From NCBI GenBank assembly GCA_026770585.1, contig MU646335.1, positions 176,252-189,130 on the forward strand: 12,879 nucleotides of DNA, written 5' to 3'. Within the stretch, counting starts at the first letter, position 1; each line of letters opens with the position of its first letter. Positions 1 to 5,880 of this stretch are shown here, in pieces. The notes under the pieces are model-generated. The model worked only from the letters and a program-made list of their open reading frames with translations. It had not been told where the DNA came from and ran no database searches. This DNA comes from Baffinella frigidus (taxonomy: Eukaryota > Cryptophyceae > Cryptomonadales > Baffinellaceae). Both the position numbers and the translations under genes were made by a program.

Positions 1-176
1 GGATGTACTCAGGTGGGGCTCTGGATGTACGCGTAGAGGGCTCTGGATGTGCTCAGGGAGGGCTCTGGATGTACTCAAGGAGGGCTCTGGATGTAATAAG
101 GGAGGGCGCTAAATATACTCAGGGAGGGCTCTGGATGTACTCAGGGAGGGCTTTGGATGCAACAAGGGAGGGCTCT
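1..176. repeat. 22-bp minisatellite, 8 units
   Basis: Eight head-to-tail units of 22 bp, consensus GGATGTACTCAGGGAGGGCT plus CT, run from the left edge to about 176. Units 5, 6 and 8 are the most diverged (GGATGTAATAAG, AAATATACTC, GGATGCAACAAG). Because 22 is not a multiple of 3, the reading frame shifts between units, so the open frame across it is a by-product of the repeat and not a gene. It ends about 17 bp before the splice acceptor of Sec14 exon 1 (AG at 192-193), so it is probably the 3' end of an intron of that gene. Confidence 0.93.
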
Positions 177-193
177 AAATGTAGTGATTTCAG

Positions 194-273
194 GTGTGTA
201 CGGAGTCGACGGGGTTCATCAAGGTCCGCAACTTTGTCAAAGAAGTCAACCGGGAGGACATCCTCCTCTTCTG
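194..273 (+). CDS. Sec14 exon 1 of window
   Basis: Acceptor AG at 192-193 and donor GTGCGA at 274. The exon starts in phase 0 and ends in phase 2 (26 codons plus TG). Key residues are GFIKVRNFV and NREDILLF, matching the Sec14 segment between the ligand-binding strands where a 'tee-D-l-l-k-y' helix sits. Splicing to 911 completes a Trp codon. The same residues resemble the 'ENllFW' core of RGS domains if the frame is read through the donor (WCEARE). I prefer Sec14 because the downstream exons continue that fold in phase. Two truncated copies follow in the intron. Confidence 0.72.
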
Positions 274-3200
274 GTGCGAGGCCCGCGAACCCGAAACCCT
301 GCACCCTGATCCCGAAACCCTGAACCATGAACCCCTACACCATGAATTTTGAACCCTGAAACCCTCAACACTGAAGGAAGTGAACCGGGAGGATATTCTG
401 CTCTTCTGGTGCGAGGCCCGCGAACCCGAAACCCTAGACCCGAAACCCTGAACCATGCACCCGAAACCTGAAACCCTAAAAACTAAGCCCTAAACCCTAA
501 ACTTTAAACCCTGAAACTCTCAACCCTGAAGGAGGTAAACCGAGAGGACATCCTCCTCTTCTGGTGCGAGGCCCGCGAACCCAACACCCGAAACCCCAAA
601 CTCCAAAACACTAAACCCTGAACCCTGAAACCTAAAACCTACAACCTCAACCCCAAACGCTAAAATCCTGAACCCTGAACCCTGCACCCTAAACCCCGAA
701 CCCGAAACCCTTATCCCTAAACCCTGAAATAGTCAACCCTAAACCCCAGACCCTAACCCCGCAGGTGCTGCATCATGGAGTGGGCGTCCGTGAAGCTTCA
801 CCCCTATTCCGTCTGGGAGGGTGCCAGCTCGCCCTCCGTCGCAAGCGGTAGTAGGTCATTTTTGGGGCTCGGAGGCTCTGAGGAGTAACAAAGAAGACGG
901 GTGGTCGCAGGTGCTGCATCATGGAGTGGACGTCGGTGAAGCTGACGCAGCTCTCGAAGAAGCACAACACGATCGCGCGCATGATCCAGATCAAGGACCT
1001 GACAGGCCTCAACCTCCTCCAAGTCTCGTGCAAGGCCGCGATGGGCCACTTCAAAATGGTACTTTATTTCCGTTGTTCATTGCCGCGATTTCCGCTATTT
1101 TCATTTCCATTATTTTCATTGCCGCGGGCCACTTGAAAGTGGTATTTTATTATTTTTATTTATGTGCAGTGTCATCTTCAATCTCCCCACCTCCTTGACG
1201 CACTGAGGTGGTGCTGCCGCTCATCCAGCCCACTTAGCAGCGGCCGAGTTCCTTTTTCCCCGGATACCCGGGGGAAATGCGGTTAGAATCCAATGCAAAT
1301 GGATAAGATCCTAGTACAAATCGTTTAGATGGACTGTATCCGTGAAGCCCCCGGTGGCTACTAAGTGGCTTGCCCGGATAAGGGTCCGTCCCGGCGCGAA
1401 ACCTATCCGGTTTTTCTTATCGGTTGTTGGACTCTCTTCTTGGGCCCGTTGCAGCCACGCCAGGATGACCGAAACATCCACTTTTGACATCTTTCGAGGG
1501 ACACCCCTTGACTCCTTGAGTCAACCACGTCAGATCGTACGTGGATAAGGCATCGGTTTCCCTCGATCAATCTGGCGTGGTGTGTTCGTTGGGGGCTTCT
1601 GCATCATCTTCTTGATTGCTCGTTTTTTTATTGTGTAAATATTATCATCGTCAATCCCCACAGAGCGACACCTCCTTGCCGCAATGGGGACTTCAAAATG
1701 ATGTGTTCGTATACCATGCGGTAGTCTTCTTCGCCATCTTCTTGATTACTCGCAGGCGTAGAGTACACTGGGGCCTCCAACCTTATCTCAGAAAACGAGT
1801 TCTAAAACTCGTTTTCTTAAGTCAATTCCCCTACAAATTCGTCAACTTATTCTTTACTCTCCGCATAAGTTGACAAATTTATAGGGGAATTGACTTAAGA
1901 AAACGAGTTTTAGAACTCGTTTTCTGAGATAAACACTGGGGCCTCCAACCAGGTGGTCATGATGCAGCACGACGTATCCCTTAAGTAGCGAGTAGGTGCA
2001 TACGCCCTACGGTAGGGCCCTATGACCTGCCTAGGGCGAGTTGGGGCGATCAATCGCCCGTTCGCCACCTAAGGGATACCCCCGAGTGGATACACCCTCG
2101 TTCGGGTTACACGTGTTCCGTGGTACAGATGAGACACTGTTGCGCTGAGGAATGGCTGCTATGGCTAGACGTGTGGCGTGTTTCCTGTGTGCGATCTCCC
2201 CTGCATCGACTTGACACATAAATGAATTCAAAAATAAACGTATCACGTGTGACGTGGCGCCAGACTACACGAGGCTCGTGTGGCCTAACGCCACACACCA
2301 CACACCCTACATGAAACTCTACACCCTGCACCCTCACACCCTAACCCTACACCCTAAACCCTAACACCCTACACCCTCACACCCTACACCCTACACCATA
2401 GCACCCTACCACCCTACACCCTAACACCCTACACCCTACATCAGGCGTCCAACCCATGCGAACAGAATAAAAGGGACTTTTAAAGTTTTGTGGGGAAATG
2501 GTCACGTGTCGCGCGCCTCCACGGCGAGACCTGTGTAAAGTTGCTGCTTTTCATCTGAAAATTACTACACACGTTTGCAATCGACATTTATTCTGTTCGC
2601 ATAGGTAGCCTCGTGTGGGAGCTAGGCCGTCTTCTTCTTTATTAACTTCTTAAAGTCCCTGTAAACAGGTCCTAGGCCTAATGGAAAGTGATCAACTTAC
2701 TAACTACTATAGAGCTAGGCTTCTCGCTCTCACACTGAGGCCTGAATCCAGGTGAAGAAGATGCTGTACGACATGTACCCTGACACGCTCAACGCTCAAA
2801 TTTTGCTCGGGGAATGGATATCACGGCTAATTTCCACAAAACACCCTCTTTTCATTTCTCTCGCGTATAGTTAACTTGGACCTGTGGAGTAAACTTGGAC
2901 CTGCGATCCAGGTGAACAAGATGCTGCACAACATGTACCCCGACACGCTCAACCGCCTCCTCCTCATCAACACCCCCAAGATCTTCACGGTAAACCCTGA
3001 ACCCTGAACCCTAAACCCCAAACCCTAAACTCTGAGCTCTAAACCCTAAACCCTGAAACCTAAACCCTGAAACCTAAACCCTAAACCCTGAAACCTAAAC
3101 ACTAGACCCTAAACCCTAAACCCTAAACCCTAAACCTCCAACCCTAAACCCTAAACTCTGAAACAGGCTGTCTGGCGCATGTTCAAGCCCATCCTCCCTG

Positions 3201-3468
3201 AGGTTTCCCATCAACCCTAAACCCTAAACCCTAAACCCTAAACCCTAAACCCTAAACACTCAACACTCAACACTCAACACTCAACACTCAACACTCAACA
3301 CTCAACACTCAACACTCGACCCTCATCCCTCGACCCTCAACCCTCAACCCTCCACCCTCCACCCTGAACACCGAACCCTCCACCCTCCACCCTCCACCCT
3401 CCACCCTCCACCCTCCACCCTCCACCCTCCACCCTCCACCCTCCACCCTCCACCCTCCAACCAGATCC

Positions 3469-3500
<32 letters not shown>

Positions 3501-5242
3501 ACCCTGCACCCTCAACCCTCAACCCTGGTCTGACCCCCCTCTCCCCTCCCGCAGAAAACGCAGAAGAAGATCACGATGGTGCAAGCGCACAGCAAGGCGC
3601 AGACCAAGGAGCTGGAGTGCTGGCTTCCGTCGAGCGACCCGGTAAACGATCCGCCCTCAACTTCCAACACCTTCCCGTTTTCGTCATGGCCTGGTTGCCT
3701 GAAAAGCCGATGTGTCCTGCCGTGCTTGCTCGGCCGCAGCTACCGAGTGATCTCTCCTCTGCTGACGTCACACATCCCTAAACCCTAAACCCTAAACCCT
3801 AAATCCTAAACCCTAAACCACAAATCCCAACACGCAGCTGCTGACGTGGCAACTGACGTCGAAAGTCTACGACGAGAAGCCGGACGTTGACGACGCCCAA
3901 CCTGCCGCGGAGGAGGTCCGCCCCACACCTTAAACCCCCTACACCTAGCTCTGTCCCACTTTGATTTGGGCGCCACGGCCGGTGCGGGGGACGTGCACCC
4001 CAAACCCTAAGCCCCCTACACCGGATAGAGATATAGAGAGACAGCAAGAGAGAGAGAGCGAGCGCGCGCGAGAGAGAGAGAGATAGAGAGAGAGAGAATC
4101 TGCTCACACAAAAAGGTGTAAGAACGCATCATTTTATGCCTAAAATAGCATATACACCCCTATCTTCGGCGTTGGAAGCCTTCAGAAGCGGGACAGGGTC
4201 TGGCGTGTTTCGAAATTACATCGAGGGTGTGCCGTCTCTCCCAATCGAGGGTGTGACGTCCCCCCCCTTTCTCTCGGCGACACGCTGTTCGTCGCTCGTA
4301 GCTTTTCTGCATAACCAGTTCCAGTGTCCGCCTAATGTGGGAGTTAAAAGAGCCTAACGGGCCTCAAGTAAAGATGCCCCGCTTGCAGGCGCGGTTGGGG
4401 CAGGTGGGCAAGAAGGTGTTCGTCGCCGTGGCCTTCGTCGCCTCTTTCTTCGTCGGGAAGCAGGGCCCTATCTCCTGCAGTTAGGTTCCAGTGTCCGCGT
4501 ATGGCGGGCGCTCGCACCCCCTGGGCGCAGCACGCCAATCGCCTGAGTGTTACAGGGGTACCTCAATCGAGGGTGTCTGACTTTTCCCCCGGTTGCAGGC
4601 GCGGCTGGGGCAGGTGGGCAAGAAGGTGTTCGTCGCCGTGGCGTTCGTCGCCTCCTTCTTCGTCGTCGCCCACCCCGTCGTCGCCAGGTGTCTTACAAAA
4701 CCTTGGCAACCTGGCGCCGAATCCCCGCGTGGCTAACAGTGCAGGGCGATGGCGTGAACAACAGACTTCCGAGGTCTGCTGTCCATGCCAACATGCCTTT
4801 TTCTTCGTGGTTACTCACCCCGTCGTCGCTAGGTGAACCTTGAAACGTCAACTTTTGGTACCTCTTCTCGCCAAGTCTGTTGTTGATGCCGCCAGCATGC
4901 CCGCATGCCGAGATCGTGTGTTGATGCCACCATCCAGACCTTTTTTGTATGCCTCTTTCTTCGTCGTCGCCCACCCCGTCGCGGCCAGGTGCCCGCATGC
5001 CGAGTCCTTTGGTTGACCTTTGGTTGATGCCACCATGGTCTTGCGTGGGTGCCTTTTGTCGTGGCGTCTTTCTTCGTCGTCGCCCACCCCGTCGTCGCCA
5101 GGTCTTCTTCTTCCTCTTGATTCTTCTCGCCTTCACCTGGAATGGCTGTGTGCGCATGCTTTGAACTGCACCCGCACACTTCTTCTCTTTCTGCTTTACT
5201 ATTCACTACTCTCGAAACAGGTCCCAGACAGGCCCGTACGCC
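194..5242 (+). CDS. CRAL-TRIO (Sec14-like) lipid-binding protein with C-terminal membrane segment, partial (5' end outside window)
   Basis: Eight exons chain in frame: 194-273, 911-1058, 2912-2989, 3167-3202, 3555-3641, 3838-3915, 4599-4687, 5221-5242. All junctions are AG/GT, phases match throughout, and the total is 618 nt (206 codons) with no stop. The product follows the Sec14 fold: a G-F-I-K-V...EDILLF segment (the usual 'G-x-id-x-k-l...ed' strand and helix), IQIKDLTGLNLL (the central strand ending in D-x-x-G-l), MYPDTLNRLLLINTPKIF (the hallmark YPe-l-r-l-iiN-p-F), VWRMFKPIL (w...kp-fl) and KTQKKI. Sec14 proteins bind a phospholipid or another hydrophobic ligand and move or present it at membranes. 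An acidic linker and one hydrophobic helix follow, so the protein is probably tail-anchored or single-pass. The GG motif often seen after the lipid-gate region is not visible. The N-terminal CRAL-TRIO-N part must lie upstream; the true stop is uncertain. Family assignment is from residue patterns only. Confidence 0.8.
374..435 (+). pseudogene. Truncated copy of Sec14 exon 1 (copy 2)
   Basis: Repeats the 3' half of exon 1 plus the first bases of its intron: codons for KEVNREDILLFW, then the same donor context GGTGCGAGGCCCGCGAACCC. It differs from exon 1 at five codons (AAG, GTG, GAT, ATT, CTG against AAA, GTC, GAC, ATC, CTC), all synonymous. It is preceded by CTGAAG, so an AG is available immediately upstream. 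It could be a dead duplicate or a usable alternative exon. Inclusion in addition to exon 1 would break the frame. Confidence 0.85.
529..582 (+). pseudogene. Truncated copy of Sec14 exon 1 (copy 3)
   Basis: A second downstream copy of the exon 1 3' half with the same donor context. It differs from exon 1 at four codons (AAG, GAG, GTA, CGA against AAA, GAA, GTC, CGG), again all synonymous, and from copy 2 at six codons, also all synonymous. Like copy 2 it begins after CTGAAG. Telomere-like 7-mers separate the three copies. Confidence 0.85.
765..799 (+). pseudogene. Truncated copy of Sec14 exon 2, 5' part with acceptor
   Basis: Acceptor CGCAG and the first 12 or so codons of exon 2 (CIMEW then A/T-SVKL) are repeated 146 bp upstream of the functional exon. 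After AAGCTT the similarity stops. One change is non-synonymous (GCG Ala for ACG Thr); TCC/TCG is silent. No donor follows at an equivalent place, so this is a decoy acceptor or dead fragment. Confidence 0.85.
911..1058 (+). CDS. Sec14 exon 2 of window
   Basis: Acceptor GCAG at 907-910, donor GTACTT at 1059; 1 nt plus 49 codons, ending in phase 0. It encodes CIMEWTSVKLTQLSKKHN, then IARMIQIKDLTGLNLLQ and a helix ending in GHFKM. The hydrophobic strand followed by D-x-x-G-L is the central Sec14 signature. The spacing from this D to the YPD of exon 3 (about 24 residues after splicing) matches plant and yeast Sec14 proteins. Confidence 0.82.
1121..1152 (+). pseudogene. Truncated copy of Sec14 exon 2, 3' part with donor
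   Basis: GCCGCGGGCCACTTGAAAGT followed by GGTATTTTAT repeats the last codons of exon 2 and its donor (GCCGCGATGGGCCACTTCAA at 1035 onward, then AATGGTACTTTAT). A 3-bp deletion and several substitutions separate the two. The stretch between them is itself internally repeated (ATTTTCATTTCC / ATTATTTTCATTGCC). Confidence 0.7.
1678..1703 (+). pseudogene. Possible second distal copy of the exon 2 3' end
   Basis: GCCGCAATGGGGACTTCAAA followed by ATGATGTGTT resembles the end of exon 2 (GCCGCGATGGGCCACTTCAA and AATGGTACTT). The match is short and the donor GT is lost (GA), so it is a weaker case than the copy at 1121. Confidence 0.45.
1765..1950. mobile_element. Foldback element family C with 18-bp flanking direct repeat
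   Basis: Two inverted arms of 67 bp (1783-1849 and 1866-1932) flank a 16-bp loop. The arms match at 65 of 67 positions; both differences are C/T transitions. Ends are TTATCTCAG...CTGAGATAA. Each arm contains its own small hairpin (AAAACGAGTT / AACTCGTTTT). The 18-bp repeat ACACTGGGGCCTCCAACC abuts both ends exactly (1765-1782 and 1933-1950). This looks like a recent insertion of a non-autonomous foldback element, but 18 bp is long for a target-site duplication, so another origin for the direct repeat is possible. Confidence 0.85.
1974..2079. mobile_element. Palindromic element family B, copy 1
   Basis: Begins GTATCCCTTAAGTAGCGAG and ends CCACCTAAGGGATAC, with the core CATACGCCCTACGGTAGGGC. 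Inner arms GGCGATC / GATCGCC form a second hairpin. It lies in intron 2 of the Sec14 gene, the only family B copy outside the 6.1-8.4 kb cluster. Confidence 0.85.
2290..2445 (+). repeat. CCCTACAC / CCCTAAC degenerate repeat block
   Basis: Short C-rich units (CCCTACA, CCCTCACA, CCCTAACA) in intron 2, same strand as the other telomere-like blocks but a different unit variant, with unit length drifting between 6, 7 and 8. Confidence 0.9.
2752..2793 (+). pseudogene. Truncated copy of Sec14 exon 3, 5' part with acceptor
   Basis: TCCAG acceptor, then codons VKKMLYDMYPDTLN, repeating the first 14 codons of exon 3 (VNKMLHNMYPDTLN) 160 bp upstream of it. Three changes are non-synonymous (K, Y, D for N, H, N) and one is silent. 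Similarity ends before the RLLLIN strand, and no donor is seen. Confidence 0.85.
2912..2989 (+). CDS. Sec14 exon 3 of window
   Basis: Acceptor CCAG at 2908-2911, donor GTAAAC at 2990; 26 codons, phase 0 at both ends. It encodes MYPDTLNRLLLINTPKIF, the most diagnostic Sec14 segment (Y-P-e-x-L-x-r-l-x-i-i-N-x-P-x-i-F). The preceding VNKMLHN is the end of the helix that begins in exon 2. Confidence 0.9.
2990..3166 (+). repeat. Telomere-like intron 3
   Basis: The 177-bp intron is almost entirely CCCTAAA and CCCTGAA 7-mers right up to the acceptor CTGAAACAG. There is no other content. Confidence 0.92.
3167..3202 (+). CDS. Sec14 exon 4 of window (36-bp micro-exon)
   Basis: Acceptor ACAG at 3163-3166; 12 codons AVWRMFKPILPE. 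The donor GTTTCC at 3203 is weak. The W...KP-I/F-L pattern is the Sec14 helix that follows the N-x-P-x-i-F strand, and phase 0 at both ends keeps the frame. Confidence 0.78.
3213..3530 (+). repeat. Intron 4: 7-mer arrays in successive variant blocks
   Basis: CCCTAAA repeats give way to about ten CAACACT units (about 3258-3317), then CCCTCGA/CCCTCAA, about fourteen CCACCCT units (about 3348-3462), then CCCTCAA again. The 7-bp period holds while the unit sequence changes block by block, so each variant has been amplified locally. Confidence 0.93.
3555..3641 (+). CDS. Sec14 exon 5 of window
   Basis: Acceptor CGCAG ending at 3554, donor GTAAAC at 3642; 29 codons. It starts KTQKKITMV, the 'T-x-x-K-I-x-v' strand of Sec14 domains, runs through a polar helix and ends ELECWLPSSDP, where the family usually has an acidic-Leu-Pro turn. 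Both phases are 0. Confidence 0.85.
3776..3830 (+). repeat. Telomere-like repeats in intron 5
   Basis: Near-perfect CCCTAAA units before the acceptor CACGCAG of exon 6. The first half of the intron (3642-3775) is non-repetitive and I see nothing in it. Confidence 0.9.
3838..3915 (+). CDS. Exon 6: end of lipid-binding domain and acidic linker
   Basis: Acceptor GCAG ending at 3837, donor GTCCGC at 3916; 26 codons, phase 0 at both ends. LLTWQLTSKVYDEKP is followed by an acidic run DVDDAQPAAEE. The usual Sec14 GG motif is absent. The exon bridges the folded domain to the membrane segment in exon 7. Confidence 0.72.
4020..4101. repeat. GA-rich microsatellite
   Basis: (AG)n with GATA and GCGC interruptions, purine on the plus strand, in intron 6. 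The Arg/Ser- and Leu-rich reading frames across it are artefacts of the simple repeat. Confidence 0.9.
4389..4457 (+). pseudogene. Truncated copy of exon 7 (membrane exon), 5' part with acceptor
   Basis: Acceptor CTTGCAG, then 22 codons identical in protein to exon 7 (ARLGQVGKKVFVAVAFVA followed by SFFV). The three nucleotide differences (TTG/CTG, GCC/GCG, TCT/TCC) are all synonymous. After GTC the copy diverges (GGG AAG CAG) and has no matching donor. About 130 bp of upstream intron, including the CGAGGGTGT and CCAGTGTCCGC motifs, is duplicated along with it. Confidence 0.85.
4599..4687 (+). CDS. Exon 7: transmembrane segment
   Basis: Acceptor GGTTGCAG ending at 4598, donor GTGTCT at 4688; 29 codons plus 2 nt (phase 2). 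ARLGQVGKK is followed by about 20 hydrophobic residues (VFVAVAFVASFFVVAHPVVA), with the basic residues on the N-terminal side. As a late exon this suggests a C-terminal membrane anchor for the lipid-binding domain. Confidence 0.75.
4795..4832 (+). pseudogene. Tail copy 1 of exon 7, 3' part with donor
   Basis: Codons AFFFVVTHPVVA then AG and GTGAAC, repeating the last 13 codons and donor of exon 7. Two residues differ (Ser to Phe, Ala to Thr) with several silent changes. Confidence 0.8.
4951..4988 (+). pseudogene. Tail copy 2 of exon 7, 3' part with donor
   Basis: Codons ASFFVVAHPVAA then AG and GTGCCC. One residue differs from exon 7 (Val to Ala) and one change is silent. It follows a 70-bp repeat also found at about 5487-5545 (see separate entry). 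Confidence 0.82.
5064..5101 (+). pseudogene. Tail copy 3 of exon 7, 3' part with donor
   Basis: Codons ASFFVVAHPVVA then AG and GTCTTC, protein-identical to the end of exon 7 with only silent changes (GCG, TCT). Including the full exon, the window therefore holds four copies of this donor-bearing tail. Confidence 0.85.
5221..5242 (+). CDS. Exon 8 (22-bp micro-exon), tentative
   Basis: Acceptor CGAAACAG ending at 5220 and a consensus donor GTGAGT at 5243. One nt plus seven codons (SQTGPYA) continue the frame from exon 7 (phase 2 to phase 2) and leave phase 0. Support comes from the strong donor and the phase match; the peptide itself is too short to recognise. Confidence 0.5.
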
Positions 5243-5338
5243 GTGAGTTGCCAGGTGCATCAAGTCTGTTGGTGACTCAAAGGGTCGTTTTACATGCCCC
5301 TACGGTTTGAGTTTTACACAGTCGGTAGGGGCCGGGAG

Positions 5339-5430
5339 ATGGTTGAGATCGCGATCGTGGAGATGGAGGAGCCTGAGTCCGCCGTCTGGTGCTCGCAGAA
5401 CCCCGCTACTATTCACTACTCTCGAAACAG
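5339..5430 (+). CDS. Possible exon 9 (boundaries uncertain)
   Basis: The stretch MVEIAIVEMEEPESAVWCSQ has strongly biased, coding-like codons (GAG ATG GTT GAG ATC GCG ATC GTG). The frame is open from 5294 to 5620. An AG at 5337-5338 gives phase 0, matching exon 8; a donor GTCCCA at 5431 would leave phase 2. Other AGs (5321, 5328) are possible with other phases. The alternating hydrophobic and acidic pattern suggests beta strands; I do not assign a domain. Confidence 0.35.
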
Positions 5431-5479
5431 GTCCCAGATAGGCCCGTACGCCATGAGTTGCCAGGTGCCTCAAGTCTGT
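5407..5479 (+). pseudogene. Downstream copy of the exon 8 region with broken donor
   Basis: About 70 bp from CTACTATTCACTACTCTCGA through the exon 8 sequence to CAAGTCTGTTGG repeat 5203-5270. The donor GTGAGT of the first copy is ATGAGT here (5447 onward), which would remove it as a splice donor. One residue changes (Thr to Ile). In this copy the frame stays open from the upstream GAG-rich stretch through to 5620. Confidence 0.75.
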
Positions 5480-5649
5480 TGGGGATGCCAGCATGCCCGC
5501 ATGCCGAGACCGTGTGTTGATGCCACCATCCACACCTTTTTTGTTAAACCAGCATGGCCCCGGCTGTTCCCCCCACCGGAGGCTCGGTTTGAGAGGGAGC
5601 CTCGGGGCCCAGGAGCGTAGGAACCTTCGAGCCCAGGAAACCCCTCGGG

Positions 5650-5745
5650 ACGGTGGGTGTGGCCTAGCGCGTGAATGACCCCTGAACCTCGTTACCCAGG
5701 AAAGCCTTCACGGTGGTGTGTGTGGGCTAGCGCGTGAATCACCCC
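5650..5745 (+). repeat. Two-copy repeat CTAGCGCGTGAAT
   Basis: ACGGTG..TGTGG.CTAGCGCGTGAATNACCCCTG occurs at about 5650-5685 and 5711-5748, separated by GAACCTCGTTACCCAGGAAA. This is simple local duplication next to the minisatellite. Confidence 0.75.
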
Positions 5746-5755
5746 TGTTGAGACC

Positions 5756-5862
5756 CCTGTCCGACCGAGGCTCGTCACCTGTCCGACCGAGGCTCGTCAC
5801 CTGTCCGACCGAGGCTCGTCACCTGTCCGACCGAGGCTCGTCACCTGTCCGACCGAGGCTCA
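5756..5862 (+). repeat. 22-bp minisatellite, 5 units
   Basis: Five almost identical units of CCTGTCCGACCGAGGCTCGT plus CA. Near-zero divergence points to recent expansion. Like the array at 1-176 the period is 22 bp, but the sequence is unrelated. Confidence 0.95.
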
Positions 5863-5880
5863 CACCTGTGCACCCCGCAG

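Larger units (their letters stand above)
300..760 (+). repeat. Degenerate telomere-like 7-mers filling intron 1
   Basis: Apart from the two exon copies, this stretch is made of CCCTAAA, CCCTGAA, CCCGAAA and CCCTGCA 7-mers with frequent single-base changes. The C-rich strand is the sense strand of the gene. No open frame here has coding character. Confidence 0.92.
1059..2911 (+). other. Large intron 2 (1.85 kb) of the Sec14 gene
   Basis: The donor at 1059 and acceptor at 2910-2911 are in matching phase 0, and the encoded Sec14 fold is continuous across them. The intron contains unique-looking sequence at 1153-1765, foldback family C with its flanking direct repeat (1765-1950), family B copy 1 (1974-2079), a CCCTACAC-type repeat block (about 2290-2445) and a truncated exon 3 copy (2752-2793). 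I see no nested gene; the open frames here are short and lack codon bias. Confidence 0.75.
4871..5545 (+). repeat. Dispersed AAGTCTGTTG / GCATGCCCGCATGCCGAG repeat
   Basis: A unit of about 70 bp (CAAGTCTGTTG, then GATGCCAGCATGCCCGCATG, then CGAGA, GTGTTGATGCCACCATCCA and CCTTTTTTGT) occurs at about 4871-4950 and 5469-5545. Partial copies lie at 4990-5037 and 5257-5270. Tail copies of exon 7 and the two exon 8 copies are interspersed with it, so this whole intron looks built by repeated local duplication. Confidence 0.75.

Noticed and set aside
194-300. RGS (G-protein signalling regulator) domain fragment: FVKEVNREDILLFW followed by CEARE
   Set aside because: The match to the 'ENllFW' core is tempting, and the read-through codons CEARE add to it. 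However, there is no donor after those codons, while the GTGCGA donor after TTCTG joins in phase to exons that are clearly Sec14. The segment also fits the Sec14 strand-helix just before the central strand. Kept as an alternative only.
1-323. Repetitive protein encoded by the minisatellite
   Set aside because: The 22-bp period shifts frame each unit, and the frame continues straight through the exon 1 acceptor in the wrong phase.
4020-4107. Coding sequence with Ser/Arg or Leu runs
   Set aside because: It is a GA-rich microsatellite; the residue runs are trivial translations of a dinucleotide repeat.
4693-5263. Long minus-strand open frames rich in Lys/Arg/Glu
   Set aside because: They are antisense to repeated exon 7 tails and 70-bp repeats; the Lys/Arg runs (RRGGRRRRK) come from the GTCGTC-rich repeat read backwards. 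No codon bias or domain.
5322-5412. GOLD domain following the Sec14 domain
   Set aside because: The pattern of a VEIAIVE strand, then an acidic turn, then VWCS recalls a GOLD strand pair, but the match is too short and exon limits are unsure, so no domain is claimed.
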